A program made the position numbers and the translations under genes. Shown here one piece after another: positions 35,069-42,725 of a DNA stretch of 64,000 bases (positions within the stretch are counted from its first letter, which is position 1; the number at the start of each line of letters is the position of its first letter). This DNA comes from JOPF133 sp052144935. Its GTDB lineage: Bacteria; Acidobacteriota; Terriglobia; Bryobacterales; Bryobacteraceae. The stretch covers positions 7,548 to 71,547 of the forward strand of contig JBKQPR010000182.1 in NCBI GenBank assembly GCA_052144935.1, given 5' to 3'. The notes below the pieces were generated by a model that saw only the letters and a list, made by a program, of their open reading frames with translations, was not told the origin of the DNA and did not search any database.

Positions 35069-36238
35069 CTACTTCGCGGCGGCGTGCGCTACGCTGGCCT
35101 GCTCTTTGAGCGTCTCGGCCTTGTCGGCGGATTCCCAAGTGAAAGTGTCTTCGGTGCGGCCGAAATGGCCAAACGCGGCCGTCTTGCGGTAGATCGGGCG
35201 GCGCAGCTTCAAGTGGTCGATGATGCCGCGCGGGGTCAGTGGGAAATTCTCGCGGACCAGTTCGGTGAAGCGCGCGTCCGGCACCACGCCGGTGCCAAAA
35301 GTGTCCACGCGCACCGAAACCGGGTCGGCCACTCCGATGGCGTAGGCGAGCTGCACTTCGCAACGGCTGGCCAACTTAGAGGCCACGATGTTCTTGGCGA
35401 TGTAGCGGGCCATGTAGCAGGCCGAACGATCCACCTTGGTCGGATCCTTGCCCGAAAACGCGCCACCGCCGTGTCGGCCCATGCCACCGTAGGTGTCCAC
35501 GATGATCTTGCGGCCGGTCAGCCCGGTGTCGCCGTGCGGTCCGCCCACTACGAAACGGCCGGTGGGGTTGATGTGATACTTGGTTCGGGAATCCACCATG
35601 GCGGAGGGAATCACCGGGTCGATGATGTGCTTCTTCACTTCCGCGCGCAGCTCCTCGGTGGAAACTTCGGGATGATGCTGCGTGGATATCACCACCGCTT
35701 CGATGCGCACGGGGACGCCGCCCGAGTATTCCACGGACACCTGGCTCTTGCCGTCGGGCCGCAGAAAATCCAGTACGCCCTCGCGGCGCGCCACGGAAAG
35801 CTGCCGCACCAGCTTGTGGGCCATCATGATTGGCAAAGGCATCAGCTCGGGGGTTTCGTCGCAGGCGAAACCGAACATCAAGCCTTGGTCGCCGGCGCCG
35901 CCCGGGTCCACCCCCATGGCGATATCCGGCGATTGCGACTGGATCAGGTTATGCACGCCGCAGGTGTGGCAATCGAATCCGTAAGTGGCGTCGTTGTAAC
36001 CCACATAATCGATGGTGCCGCGGGCGATGCGCTGCACGTCCACGTAGGTCGTGGTGGTGATCTCGCCGGCCACGATGCAGGTGCCGGTGGTCACCAGAAC
36101 TTCGCAGGCCACACGGCCGGTGGGATCGTCGGCCAGGACGGCGTCCAAAACGGCGTCCGAAATCTGGTCCGCGATCTTATCGGGATGACCCTCGGTTACG
36201 GATTCCGAGGTGAAAAGGTGTCTTTGCTTGTCTGCCAA
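35069..36238 (-). CDS. metK: S-adenosylmethionine synthetase
   Basis: This 389-residue protein is a full-length MetK: LFTSESVTEGHPDKIADQIS at the N-terminus, GAGDQGLMFGFA (ATP loop), GGPHGDTGLTGRKIIVDTYGG and the FSGKDPTKVDRSAAY-like motif (here GGGAFSGKDPTKVDRSACY). It makes SAM from methionine and ATP. It lies 113 bases downstream of ahcY on the same strand, so the two SAM-cycle genes may share a transcript and the regulator encoded divergently from ahcY. Confidence 0.97.
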   Translation of the reverse strand: MADKQRHLFTSESVTEGHPDKIADQISDAVLDAVLADDPTGRVACEVLVTTGTCIVAGEITTTTYVDVQRIARGTIDYVGYNDATYGFDCHTCGVHNLIQSQSPDIAMGVDPGGAGDQGLMFGFACDETPELMPLPIMMAHKLVRQLSVARREGVLDFLRPDGKSQVSVEYSGGVPVRIEAVVISTQHHPEVSTEELRAEVKKHIIDPVIPSAMVDSRTKYHINPTGRFVVGGPHGDTGLTGRKIIVDTYGGMGRHGGGAFSGKDPTKVDRSACYMARYIAKNIVASKLASRCEVQLAYAIGVADPVSVRVDTFGTGVVPDARFTELVRENFPLTPRGIIDHLKLRRPIYRKTAAFGHFGRTEDTFTWESADKAETLKEQASVAHAAAK

Positions 36239-36303
36239 AATGTCCTCCTGCGGTGTTTCCTCTCACTGTAACATGGAGCGGCGAACCGGCGGCCGGCCGG
36301 GCC

Positions 36304-36347
36304 GCGGATCAGTACCGGTCGCCGCGCGGATCAGTACCGGTCGCCGC
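36304..36347. repeat. 22-bp perfect tandem duplication between ahcY and metK
   Basis: Two identical 22-base units (GCGGATCAGTACCGGTCGCC plus GC) are adjacent. Read on the ahcY strand, each contains GGCGACCGGTACTGA, which would encode GDRY and a stop and resembles the ahcY 3' end (HYRY-stop) located just upstream. It may have arisen by slippage or duplication of the gene's tail. Confidence 0.85.
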
Positions 36348-36351
36348 CGGC

Positions 36352-37788
36352 TCAATAGCGGTAGTGGTCGGGCTTGTAGGGGCCTTCCACGGGCACGCCG
36401 AGATACGCGGCCTGCTTGGGCGTCAGGGTGCTCAGCTTCACCCCGATCTTCTCCAGGTGCAGCCGGGCCACCTCTTCGTCCAGGCGCTTGGGCAGCGTGT
36501 ACACGCCGGGCTTGTAGCCGTCGCGGTTCTTCCACAAATCCAGTTGCGCCAGGGTCTGGTTGGAGAAGCTGTTGCTCATCACGAAGCTGGGGTGCCCGGT
36601 GGCGCAGCCCAGGTTCACCAGGCGGCCTTCGGCCAGAACGAAGATGCAGTTGCCGCCGGGGAAAGTATACATATCCACCTGCGGCTTGATATTGGTCTTC
36701 ACCGCGCCCGATTGGTTCAGCCGGTCCACCTGAATTTCATTGTCGAAGTGGCCGATGTTGCACACAATCGCCTGGTCCTTCATGCGCTGCATGTGCTCCA
36801 GCGTGATGATGTCGCAATTGCCGGTGCAGGTGACGTAGATATCGCCGCGGCCGAGGGTGTCTTCGATGGTGGTCACTTCGAAGCCTTCCATGGCGGCCTG
36901 CAGGGCGTTGATGGGGTCGATCTCGGTCACCACCACGCGCGCCCCCATGCCGCGCAGGGAGTGCGACGAACCCTTGCCCACGTCGCCGTAGCCGCAGACC
37001 ACGGCCACTTTGCCGGCCACCATCACATCGGTGGCGCGCTTGATGCCATCGGCCAGCGACTCGCGGCAGCCATAGAGGTTATCGAACTTCGATTTGGTCA
37101 CCGAATCGTTCACGTTGATGGCCGGCACCAGCAGCTTGCCGGCCTCCTGCATTTTGTAGAGGCGATGCACCCCCGTGGTGGTCTCTTCGGAGACGCCGCG
37201 CCACTCCTTCACCACGTTGTGCCAATGCCGGGAGTCCTCGCTGTGGACCTGCTTGAGCAGATCCTTGATCACGGATTCCTCGTGGCTGTCGGAAGGCGTA
37301 TCCACCCAATCGCCGCCCTCCTCCAGCTCATAGCCCTTGTGGATCAGCAGGGTGGCGTCGCCGCCATCGTCCACGATCAGCTCCGGGCCTTGGCCGTTGG
37401 GGCCGCCGGGGTGCGTGAGCGCCTGGTAGGTACACCACCAGTACTCCTCCAGCGATTCGCCCTTCCAGGCGAACACCGGCACGCCCGTCGCGGCGATGGC
37501 GGCGGCGGCATGATCCTGGGTGGAGAAAATATTACAGCTTGCCCAGCGAACCGAAGCGCCCAGGTCGGCCAGGGTTTCGATCAGCACGGCGGTCTGGATG
37601 GTCATGTGCAGCGAGCCGGTGACGCGCACGCCGGCCAGCGGCTTTAGGGCGGCGTACTTGCGCCGGATAGCCATCAGGCCGGGCATTTCGTGCTCGGCAA
37701 TGGAGATCTCCTTGCGGCCCCAATCGGCCAGGGCAAGGTCGGCGACCTTGAAATCGGCAACGGTCTGGTTCAGCGTGGCAGTGCCCAT
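36352..37788 (-). CDS. ahcY: Adenosylhomocysteinase
   Basis: This 478-residue protein has the SAH hydrolase motifs: AEHEMPGLMAIR, GSLHMTIQTAVLIETL, SCNIFSTQDHAAAAIA, the NAD-binding CGYGDVGKGSSHSLRG, FDNEIQVDRLN and the terminal KPDHYRY that contributes to the NAD site. It splits S-adenosylhomocysteine into adenosine and homocysteine, relieving product inhibition of methyltransferases. It is divergent from an ArsR-methyltransferase fusion gene, with a palindrome in the 53-base gap. Confidence 0.97.
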   Translation of the reverse strand: MGTATLNQTVADFKVADLALADWGRKEISIAEHEMPGLMAIRRKYAALKPLAGVRVTGSLHMTIQTAVLIETLADLGASVRWASCNIFSTQDHAAAAIAATGVPVFAWKGESLEEYWWCTYQALTHPGGPNGQGPELIVDDGGDATLLIHKGYELEEGGDWVDTPSDSHEESVIKDLLKQVHSEDSRHWHNVVKEWRGVSEETTTGVHRLYKMQEAGKLLVPAINVNDSVTKSKFDNLYGCRESLADGIKRATDVMVAGKVAVVCGYGDVGKGSSHSLRGMGARVVVTEIDPINALQAAMEGFEVTTIEDTLGRGDIYVTCTGNCDIITLEHMQRMKDQAIVCNIGHFDNEIQVDRLNQSGAVKTNIKPQVDMYTFPGGNCIFVLAEGRLVNLGCATGHPSFVMSNSFSNQTLAQLDLWKNRDGYKPGVYTLPKRLDEEVARLHLEKIGVKLSTLTPKQAAYLGVPVEGPYKPDHYRY

Positions 37789-37806
37789 GAGTATCCTTTC
37801 TACAAC

Positions 37807-37826
37807 GTATCGAGAAATCTTGATAC
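37807..37826. promoter_or_regulatory. SahR-like operator between ahcY and its divergent regulator
   Basis: GTATCGAGAAATCTTGATAC is an inverted repeat with 8 of 10 paired positions. It lies 18 bases upstream of the ahcY start and 15 bases upstream of the regulator's GTG. The site would overlap both promoters. ArsR-family regulators bind such palindromes, and the divergent gene is an ArsR-methyltransferase fusion. Confidence 0.7.
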
Positions 37827-37841
37827 ATTGATATTAGAACA

Positions 37842-38765
37842 GTGCCCCCTAAGCCGTCAATCCTGAAATCGCTGCGGACCGCCGCCGATCCCAACCGCCT
37901 GCGCATCCTTCTGCTGCTGGAGCGCGAAGAACTGTCGGTGGCGGAGATCCAGGAGATCCTGTCCAAGGGCCAGAGCCAGATTTCCACCTGGCTGGCGCAG
38001 TTGAAGCAGGCCGGCCTGGTGGACGACCGGCGCACCGGAAAGAACGCCTTTTACCGTCTGACCGCGCCGCCCGAATTGATGGCGCTCCTGCGCCAGGGCT
38101 CGGGCGAGATCCCCGAAGCGGCCGAGGATCGCGAGGCTCTGCGCCTGGCGCTGCGCAACCGGCAGGACAAAATGCGGCGCTATTTCGACGAGCTGGCCGG
38201 CAAATTCGGACGCCAGTATGTGCCCGGCCGGTCGTGGAAAGGGATTGCCGAGGCGCTGCTCAAGCTGATGCCGCCGATGGTGATCGCCGACCTGGGAGCC
38301 GGGGAAGGCACCATCTCGCAGTTGATGGCGCAGCGCGCCAGGCGCGTGATCGCGGTGGACAATTCCGAGAAGATGGTCGAGTTCGGCGGGGAGTTGGCGA
38401 AGAAGCACGGCATCGGCAACCTGGAATACCGGCTGGGAGACCTGGAAGATGTGCCCATCCGTACGGGCACGGTGGACCTGGCGTTTCTGAGCCAGGCGCT
38501 GCATCACGCCGTCCACCCGGAGCGGGCTCTGGCGGAGGCCTGGCGGATCCTGAAGCCGGGCGGGCGGATCGCCATCCTGGATTTGAATCGCCACCAGTTC
38601 GAGGAGGCGCGCGAGATGTACGCCGATCTGTGGCTGGGTTTCACCGAGTTGGAGATGGAGCGGTATTTGAAAGGCGCCGGGTTCCGCGGAGTGGAGACGG
38701 CCGTGGTGCACCGGGAGACCGAAGCGCCTTACTTTGAGACGATTTTGGCTACGGGCGAGAAATAG
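37842..38765 (+). CDS. ArsR-type regulator fused to a SAM-binding methyltransferase domain (SahR-like)
   Basis: This 307-residue protein has an N-terminal ArsR winged helix: LKSLRTAADPNRLRILLLLE, then SVAEIQEILSKGQSQISTWLAQLKQAGLV. A class I methyltransferase domain (about 140-300) follows, with IADLGAGEGTISQLMA (motif I), VIAVDNSEKM, LSQALHHAVHPERALAEA and LKPGGRIAILDL. Proteins of this architecture next to ahcY (SahR in proteobacteria) sense S-adenosylhomocysteine and repress SAM-cycle genes. The GTG start is close to the operator, so the transcript may be nearly leaderless. Confidence 0.85.
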   Translation: MPPKPSILKSLRTAADPNRLRILLLLEREELSVAEIQEILSKGQSQISTWLAQLKQAGLVDDRRTGKNAFYRLTAPPELMALLRQGSGEIPEAAEDREALRLALRNRQDKMRRYFDELAGKFGRQYVPGRSWKGIAEALLKLMPPMVIADLGAGEGTISQLMAQRARRVIAVDNSEKMVEFGGELAKKHGIGNLEYRLGDLEDVPIRTGTVDLAFLSQALHHAVHPERALAEAWRILKPGGRIAILDLNRHQFEEAREMYADLWLGFTELEMERYLKGAGFRGVETAVVHRETEAPYFETILATGEK

Positions 38766-38820
38766 GGGCGCGGGCTTGATGTCGCGCGGGCGTCGCGATA
38801 CGGTGGGAGAGGCGACACCG

Positions 38821-39096
38821 ATGGAGCATGAGCCAATGAATGTGGTGCTGAGTCCGCGCGGGGCGGATCTCCTGCGTGCGGCGCGCGGCCGTCACCCGGA
38901 AATGTCGCCGGCCGAGATCCTTGAGGCGGCGCTGGGCGAACGCTTCGGACGCGAATTGGAATCGACGGCGCCACGGCTGCGCACACGCGAGGAAATACGG
39001 GTCTGGCTCGATGAGCTCGCCGCGCTTTCCGACAGGATTCCGGCGAGGCCCGGCGAAAGCTTCTCCCGCGAAATGATTTATCAGGATCACGCTTAG
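38821..39096 (+). CDS. VapB-like antitoxin
   Basis: This 91-residue protein precedes a PIN toxin. It has VVLSPRGADLLRAARGRHPEMSPAEILEAALGERFGRE, a likely dimerisation/DNA-binding helix pair, and a C-terminal tail (FSREMIYQDHA) resembling toxin-wrapping antitoxin ends. The start could be ATG 38821 or 38836. Its stop (TAG) shares one base with the toxin's GTG. The family is not one of the named ones I can place with certainty. Confidence 0.7.
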   Translation: MEHEPMNVVLSPRGADLLRAARGRHPEMSPAEILEAALGERFGRELESTAPRLRTREEIRVWLDELAALSDRIPARPGESFSREMIYQDHA

Positions 39097-39554
39097 TGGC
39101 AGTACCGGGTCATTTGGTCGATAGCAATATCCTACTCAGAATCGCGCGGCGGGATGACCCGGATCATGCCATCGTGGATGCGGCGGTGGCCCGGCTGGCG
39201 GGCGAAGGGGCCGTTCTCTATTGCACACTTCAGAACATTGCCGAATTCTGGAACGTCGCCACGCGGCCTGTGGATAGAAACGGGTTTGGCTTGACGGTGG
39301 CGGACGCGGAACGGGAAACGCGAGTGATAGAAAAGGGGATGGTGCTTCTGCCGGACAATGAGGCAATCTATTACGAATGGCGGCGTCTCATTCTTGCTCA
39401 TTCCGCCTCTGGCGTGCAGGTACATGATGCCCGCCTGGCCGCCGCTATGAGTGTTCACGGCGTCACTCATCTGCTGACGCTGAACGCGGACGACTTTAAG
39501 CGCTACGCCCACATTACCGCGGTGCATCCACGCAGTTTCTTGTATTCCAGCTAG
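39096..39554 (+). CDS. PIN-domain ribonuclease toxin (VapC-like)
   Basis: This 152-residue PIN protein shows the acidic active site: D9 in HLVDSNILLRIA, Glu in TLQNIAEFWNVATRP, Asp in VQVHDARLAAAMSVHG and a final acidic patch in LTLNADDFKRY. VapC toxins cleave tRNA or rRNA when the antitoxin is degraded. The GTG start overlaps the antitoxin stop by one base, indicating translational coupling. Confidence 0.9.
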   Translation: MAVPGHLVDSNILLRIARRDDPDHAIVDAAVARLAGEGAVLYCTLQNIAEFWNVATRPVDRNGFGLTVADAERETRVIEKGMVLLPDNEAIYYEWRRLILAHSASGVQVHDARLAAAMSVHGVTHLLTLNADDFKRYAHITAVHPRSFLYSS

Positions 39555-39964
39555 TGTAGGGCAAGAATAGCAGGGGATACCGGACAGTCAAAACAAGGCC
39601 CTGGGTGTTGAACTCCGGGCATCGATCACGCACAGGCATATTTGGCCGGCCGGGGGATTCCATCGCCCGCCTGACGCTGTCCTTACTGGTGGCGGTGATT
39701 GGAGAGGAAGAGCGGCCAGGCGGGTGGTTGAGACCGCTCAATGATGCACTATCCTTCTTGCTCCCCTCCGCCAGCCTGGCGGCCGTTAGCCATCGGCGGT
39801 GTTGATCGGGCCGCCGGCGCCCAGTGATCGCCTGGTTGCAAACAAAGAAGGGTACGTTAGGCGGTACGTGTGGCGCCGCCAGGTTCTTGAGCCCGAAGTC
39901 AAGGAAACGATTGCGCCCTTACGATGGCGGGCCGGGATAGGCGACCGCGCGTCATTCTGAGGCG
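39555..39964. other. Gene-free stretch
   Basis: This 410-base stretch separates the PIN toxin from a broken sugar isomerase gene. Short frames (for example near 39605-39805) have no recognisable motifs. No repeat, RNA or clear terminator was found. Confidence 0.4.
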
Positions 39965-40834
39965 TCATGCAGATACCATCCGAACCAGCGCGCGCAGATT
40001 GGCTGCCTGGCGCGGCACGTCCTTGGCGGCGTCGTTGTCCTCGTATTCCAGCCCCACATAGCCTTTGTACCCGGATTCCCCGATCATCGTGAACCAGCCG
40101 TTTCCAGTCGGCCTCCTCCTTCTTTCCGTCCTCGCCGGCGATGGATCCCTTGAGGTGCACGCTCGTGGCGTAGGGGAGCATCATCGCGAACTGTGAATAT
40201 CCGTCAACGCGCAGATTCCCCGAATCCGCGTTGATGCCCGCCCAAGGGACGCCGCCCGCTTCACGATCTCGACAGTCGGCCCTGCCGCGGTGGTCAGGCC
40301 GCCATCGTCTTCGACGCCCAGCGTGATCCCTCGGCTGCCTGCATACTCCGCGCCCCGCTTCAGCACCTCCACGGCCCAGGCGATGGCCTGCTGTTCGGTG
40401 GCGTCTTTCGGAATCTGCCCGCCAAACACGCGCACGTGGCTGGCGCCGAGCCGGTCGGCCACATCCACCCATCTCTTGATGTTCTCGTACTGCGAAAGCT
40501 GCAGCTCCGGAGTCGGCTGGCACAATTGCACTCGAACGCCGGCATTATAGATCTGGACGCCGTTTCTGAACGCGGCCTTGCGAATCGAGGCAAGGAACTC
40601 GTTGGAGGTGTCGGGGAACCAATAGACGGTGCAGTCCAACCCGTCGAGGCCCCAGTCCGCGATCATGCGGATCAGGTCTTCGTAATTCAGGGACTTCGCG
40701 GCAAGCTCTTTCCGATAAGAGTATGCAACCAGGCCGCCGCGAAGATGGAACTGCGGGGCGGACTGAGCGCGCAGTTGGGCTGCGGTCGGAATTGCCGCGG
40801 CCGCTCGAAGGACCTGGCGGCGATTCAGGCGCAT
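39965..40834 (-). pseudogene. Sugar phosphate isomerase/epimerase, frameshifted
   Basis: The protein begins with a Tat-like leader (MRLNRRQVLRAAAAIPTAAQ) and an AP-endonuclease-2-type TIM barrel: GGLVAYSYRKELAAKSLNYE, YNAGVRVQLCQPTP, HVRVFGGQIPK, LGVEDDGGLTTAAGPTVEIV. Near 40250 the reading continues in a second frame (WAGINADSGNLRVDGYSQFA), and near 40100 it moves to a third (WFTMIGESGYKGYVGLEYED) up to the stop at 39965. Two indels therefore disrupt an otherwise full-length gene. An intact relative lies next to it at 41105-42034. Confidence 0.85.
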
Positions 40835-41104
40835 AATCACTTGTACCACGCCCGGTCGCCGATAGTCCCAGTTTATGCGCCGTATCCTCATAGCCTTGCT
40901 GCGGGTGCGCCCACCTTCCACCTCCGGAGTTCTCCGCCGGAGTGCTGCTTGGTAAACAGCGCGCCCCAGCGCCGGCCATCACTTTTCAACCACTCGGGGC
41001 TACCGTTGCGCTGGCACGGGACATGGCCGGCGAAGCCGCTTCGGATCGGCGCTGTTTCACCGCGGCCCAAGGCGGCGGTAGCGGTGCCAAAAGCTTATTT
41101 CGTG

Positions 41105-42034
41105 TCATGTGAAGCTGCGGGGAGCGCGTCCTTGCGCCGGCACACGGTCGACCTCGCTCAGAAACTCCACGAACTTCCGCGCGCAGCGGTCCAGGTTCTC
41201 CATGCTCGGCCCGCCCGCCAGCGGCGAGCACATCTCGTAAGCCACGGTGCCCTGGAAGCCTCCCTGGCGCATGGCACGCAGGAACTTGCGGTAGTCGATA
41301 AAGCCTTCGTCGATCGCGACGGCCTGCAAGTAGGGCGGCAGGGCCACGTAGTTCACCACGCCCGGATCGTAGTGATAGCGCGGCCGCTTCTGGTAGTTGG
41401 CGATAGTCGTGTGCGCGGTGATGGGCGCCATCCTCTTCGCGGCTTCCGCCAGGTCCGCGCCGTGCAGCGCCGGCGCCCAGGCATCGAACAGCGCCTTGCA
41501 GTTGGGCTCGCCCACGGCCAGGACCAGGTCGTGCTGGCTCTCGAATCCCGCGCCCAGGTCGTGGTGATTCTGCACGCCGATGGTCACGCCGAACTCGGCC
41601 GCGCGCCGCGACAGTTCTTTGATCGCGGCGACTACGGCGTTCCACTGCGCGATATAGCCCGCCGCCGGGTTCTCGTAGCCGGTGAAGATGCGCAGCAGGT
41701 CGCCGCCCAACTCGCGCGTGAGGCGCGCCAACTCCGCCAGGTAATGGATCTGGATCTCGCGGTGGGGCACGTCGCCGTGTTCCCAGTCGGCCGTGAAGTT
41801 GTTGTACGCGGCCACGCAAACGTGCGCCAGCTTGCGCTTCTCGATCTGCTTGCGTAACTGCGCGCGCTGTTTGTCGCCGTAATCGAGGATCGAAAGATGC
41901 GGCCGCTTGGCCCCCAACATCACACCCTGGTAGCCGAGTTCAGCGGCCTTATCGATGAACCCGTCGAGGGGAAGCTGCGCCTGTCCCCACGAACCCGAAT
42001 AGCTGACGGAATGCAATAGAGCCGGAAACGGCAT
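41105..42034 (-). CDS. Sugar phosphate isomerase/epimerase family protein
   Basis: This 309-residue xylose-isomerase-like TIM barrel has VSYSGSWGQAQLPLDGFIDKAAELGYQGVML in outline at the start, then LLRIFTGYENPAAGY, GVTIGVQNHHDLG, LFDAWAPALHG and GFIDYRKFLRAMRQGGFQGTVAYEM. Metal-binding Glu/His/Asp residues typical of the family are in these strands. Members isomerise or epimerise sugars and inositols and often occur with Gfo/Idh oxidoreductases, as here. There is no signal peptide, so it is cytoplasmic, unlike its broken neighbour. Substrate unknown. Confidence 0.88.
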   Translation of the reverse strand: MPFPALLHSVSYSGSWGQAQLPLDGFIDKAAELGYQGVMLGAKRPHLSILDYGDKQRAQLRKQIEKRKLAHVCVAAYNNFTADWEHGDVPHREIQIHYLAELARLTRELGGDLLRIFTGYENPAAGYIAQWNAVVAAIKELSRRAAEFGVTIGVQNHHDLGAGFESQHDLVLAVGEPNCKALFDAWAPALHGADLAEAAKRMAPITAHTTIANYQKRPRYHYDPGVVNYVALPPYLQAVAIDEGFIDYRKFLRAMRQGGFQGTVAYEMCSPLAGGPSMENLDRCARKFVEFLSEVDRVPAQGRAPRSFT

Positions 42035-42136
42035 AGAATAACTCTACCGCAGAGGTGCCATGCCCGAGATCCCGTTCCCTTCGGTGTTCTCTTTTTCCTT
42101 TCGGCGGAATGAATGACGGTGCGCGGGAGCAAGAGA

Positions 42137-42295
42137 TTAATCAAATCGGAGCGCGGTCAAAGGGTCCATCCGCGACGCACGCCGCGAAGGTATATAGCTC
42201 GCGGCGAGCGCCATGACGATTAACGCCAATGCAGCCGGAGACCGCGTAACGGGCGCCAGTCGGTCGAGTTGTCGCCACACCAAAGTGCGGCGGCC
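42137..42295 (-). pseudogene. C-terminal relic of an ADOP/FtsX permease
   Basis: Read on this strand, the bases encode LALIVMALAASYIPSRRASR followed by MDPLTALRFD and a stop. This is the invariant ending of MacB/ADOP-type permeases (AAYxPxRRAxRxDPxxALR). Only about 50 residues remain and there is no start. The rest of the 42035-42351 gap holds no gene. Confidence 0.8.
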
Positions 42296-42351
42296 AGGAG
42301 CGGCGGCGCGATCGCACCCATGAAAGCGAACCTCTGAGGGGCAGTACTCAG

Positions 42352-42714
42352 TTAGCCGGAACTCTTTCCCGCCCCCAGCGCGGCCTTGGCCTTCCTGGGC
42401 AGCTTCTGAAGCACCAGCTCATACGATTGCCGCAAATATTGCTTCAACTCGGCCGCGTTGAGCGCCTCCTCGCTCTCCAGCGCCACCCATTGCGCGCGGG
42501 CCAGGTAGGGCGCCGGAATAATGCCGGGGCGCTCGGTGAGATCGGCGAAATCGTCGGGCGTGCATTTGAAGGAGAGCCACACGTCCGCCGGTTCCAATAT
42601 CGCGATGGCGAACATCTTGCCGCCGATCTTGAACACCAGGTCGTTCCCCCACTGCACCGTCTCAGTGGCGTAGGGAAACGACATACAGTAGCGGCGCACG
42701 AAATCGACGGCCAT
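42352..42714 (-). CDS. MmcQ/YjbR family protein
   Basis: This 120-residue protein matches the YjbR/CyaY-like fold: CMSFPYATETVQWGNDLVFKIGGKMFAI, VWLSFKCTPDDFADLTERPGIIPAPYLARAQWV in outline, and ELKQYLRQSYELVLQKLPRK. The family contains small DNA-binding-like proteins of unclear function. It follows the alpha-galactosidase gene by 11 bases on the same strand, which suggests co-transcription without a functional link. Confidence 0.9.
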   Translation of the reverse strand: MAVDFVRRYCMSFPYATETVQWGNDLVFKIGGKMFAIAILEPADVWLSFKCTPDDFADLTERPGIIPAPYLARAQWVALESEEALNAAELKQYLRQSYELVLQKLPRKAKAALGAGKSSG

Positions 42715-42725
42715 GTTCCCGAAAG

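Noticed and set aside
39605..39805. Possible transposase fragment
   Set aside because: The 66-codon frame has no catalytic or helix-turn-helix motif, and no terminal inverted repeats were seen.
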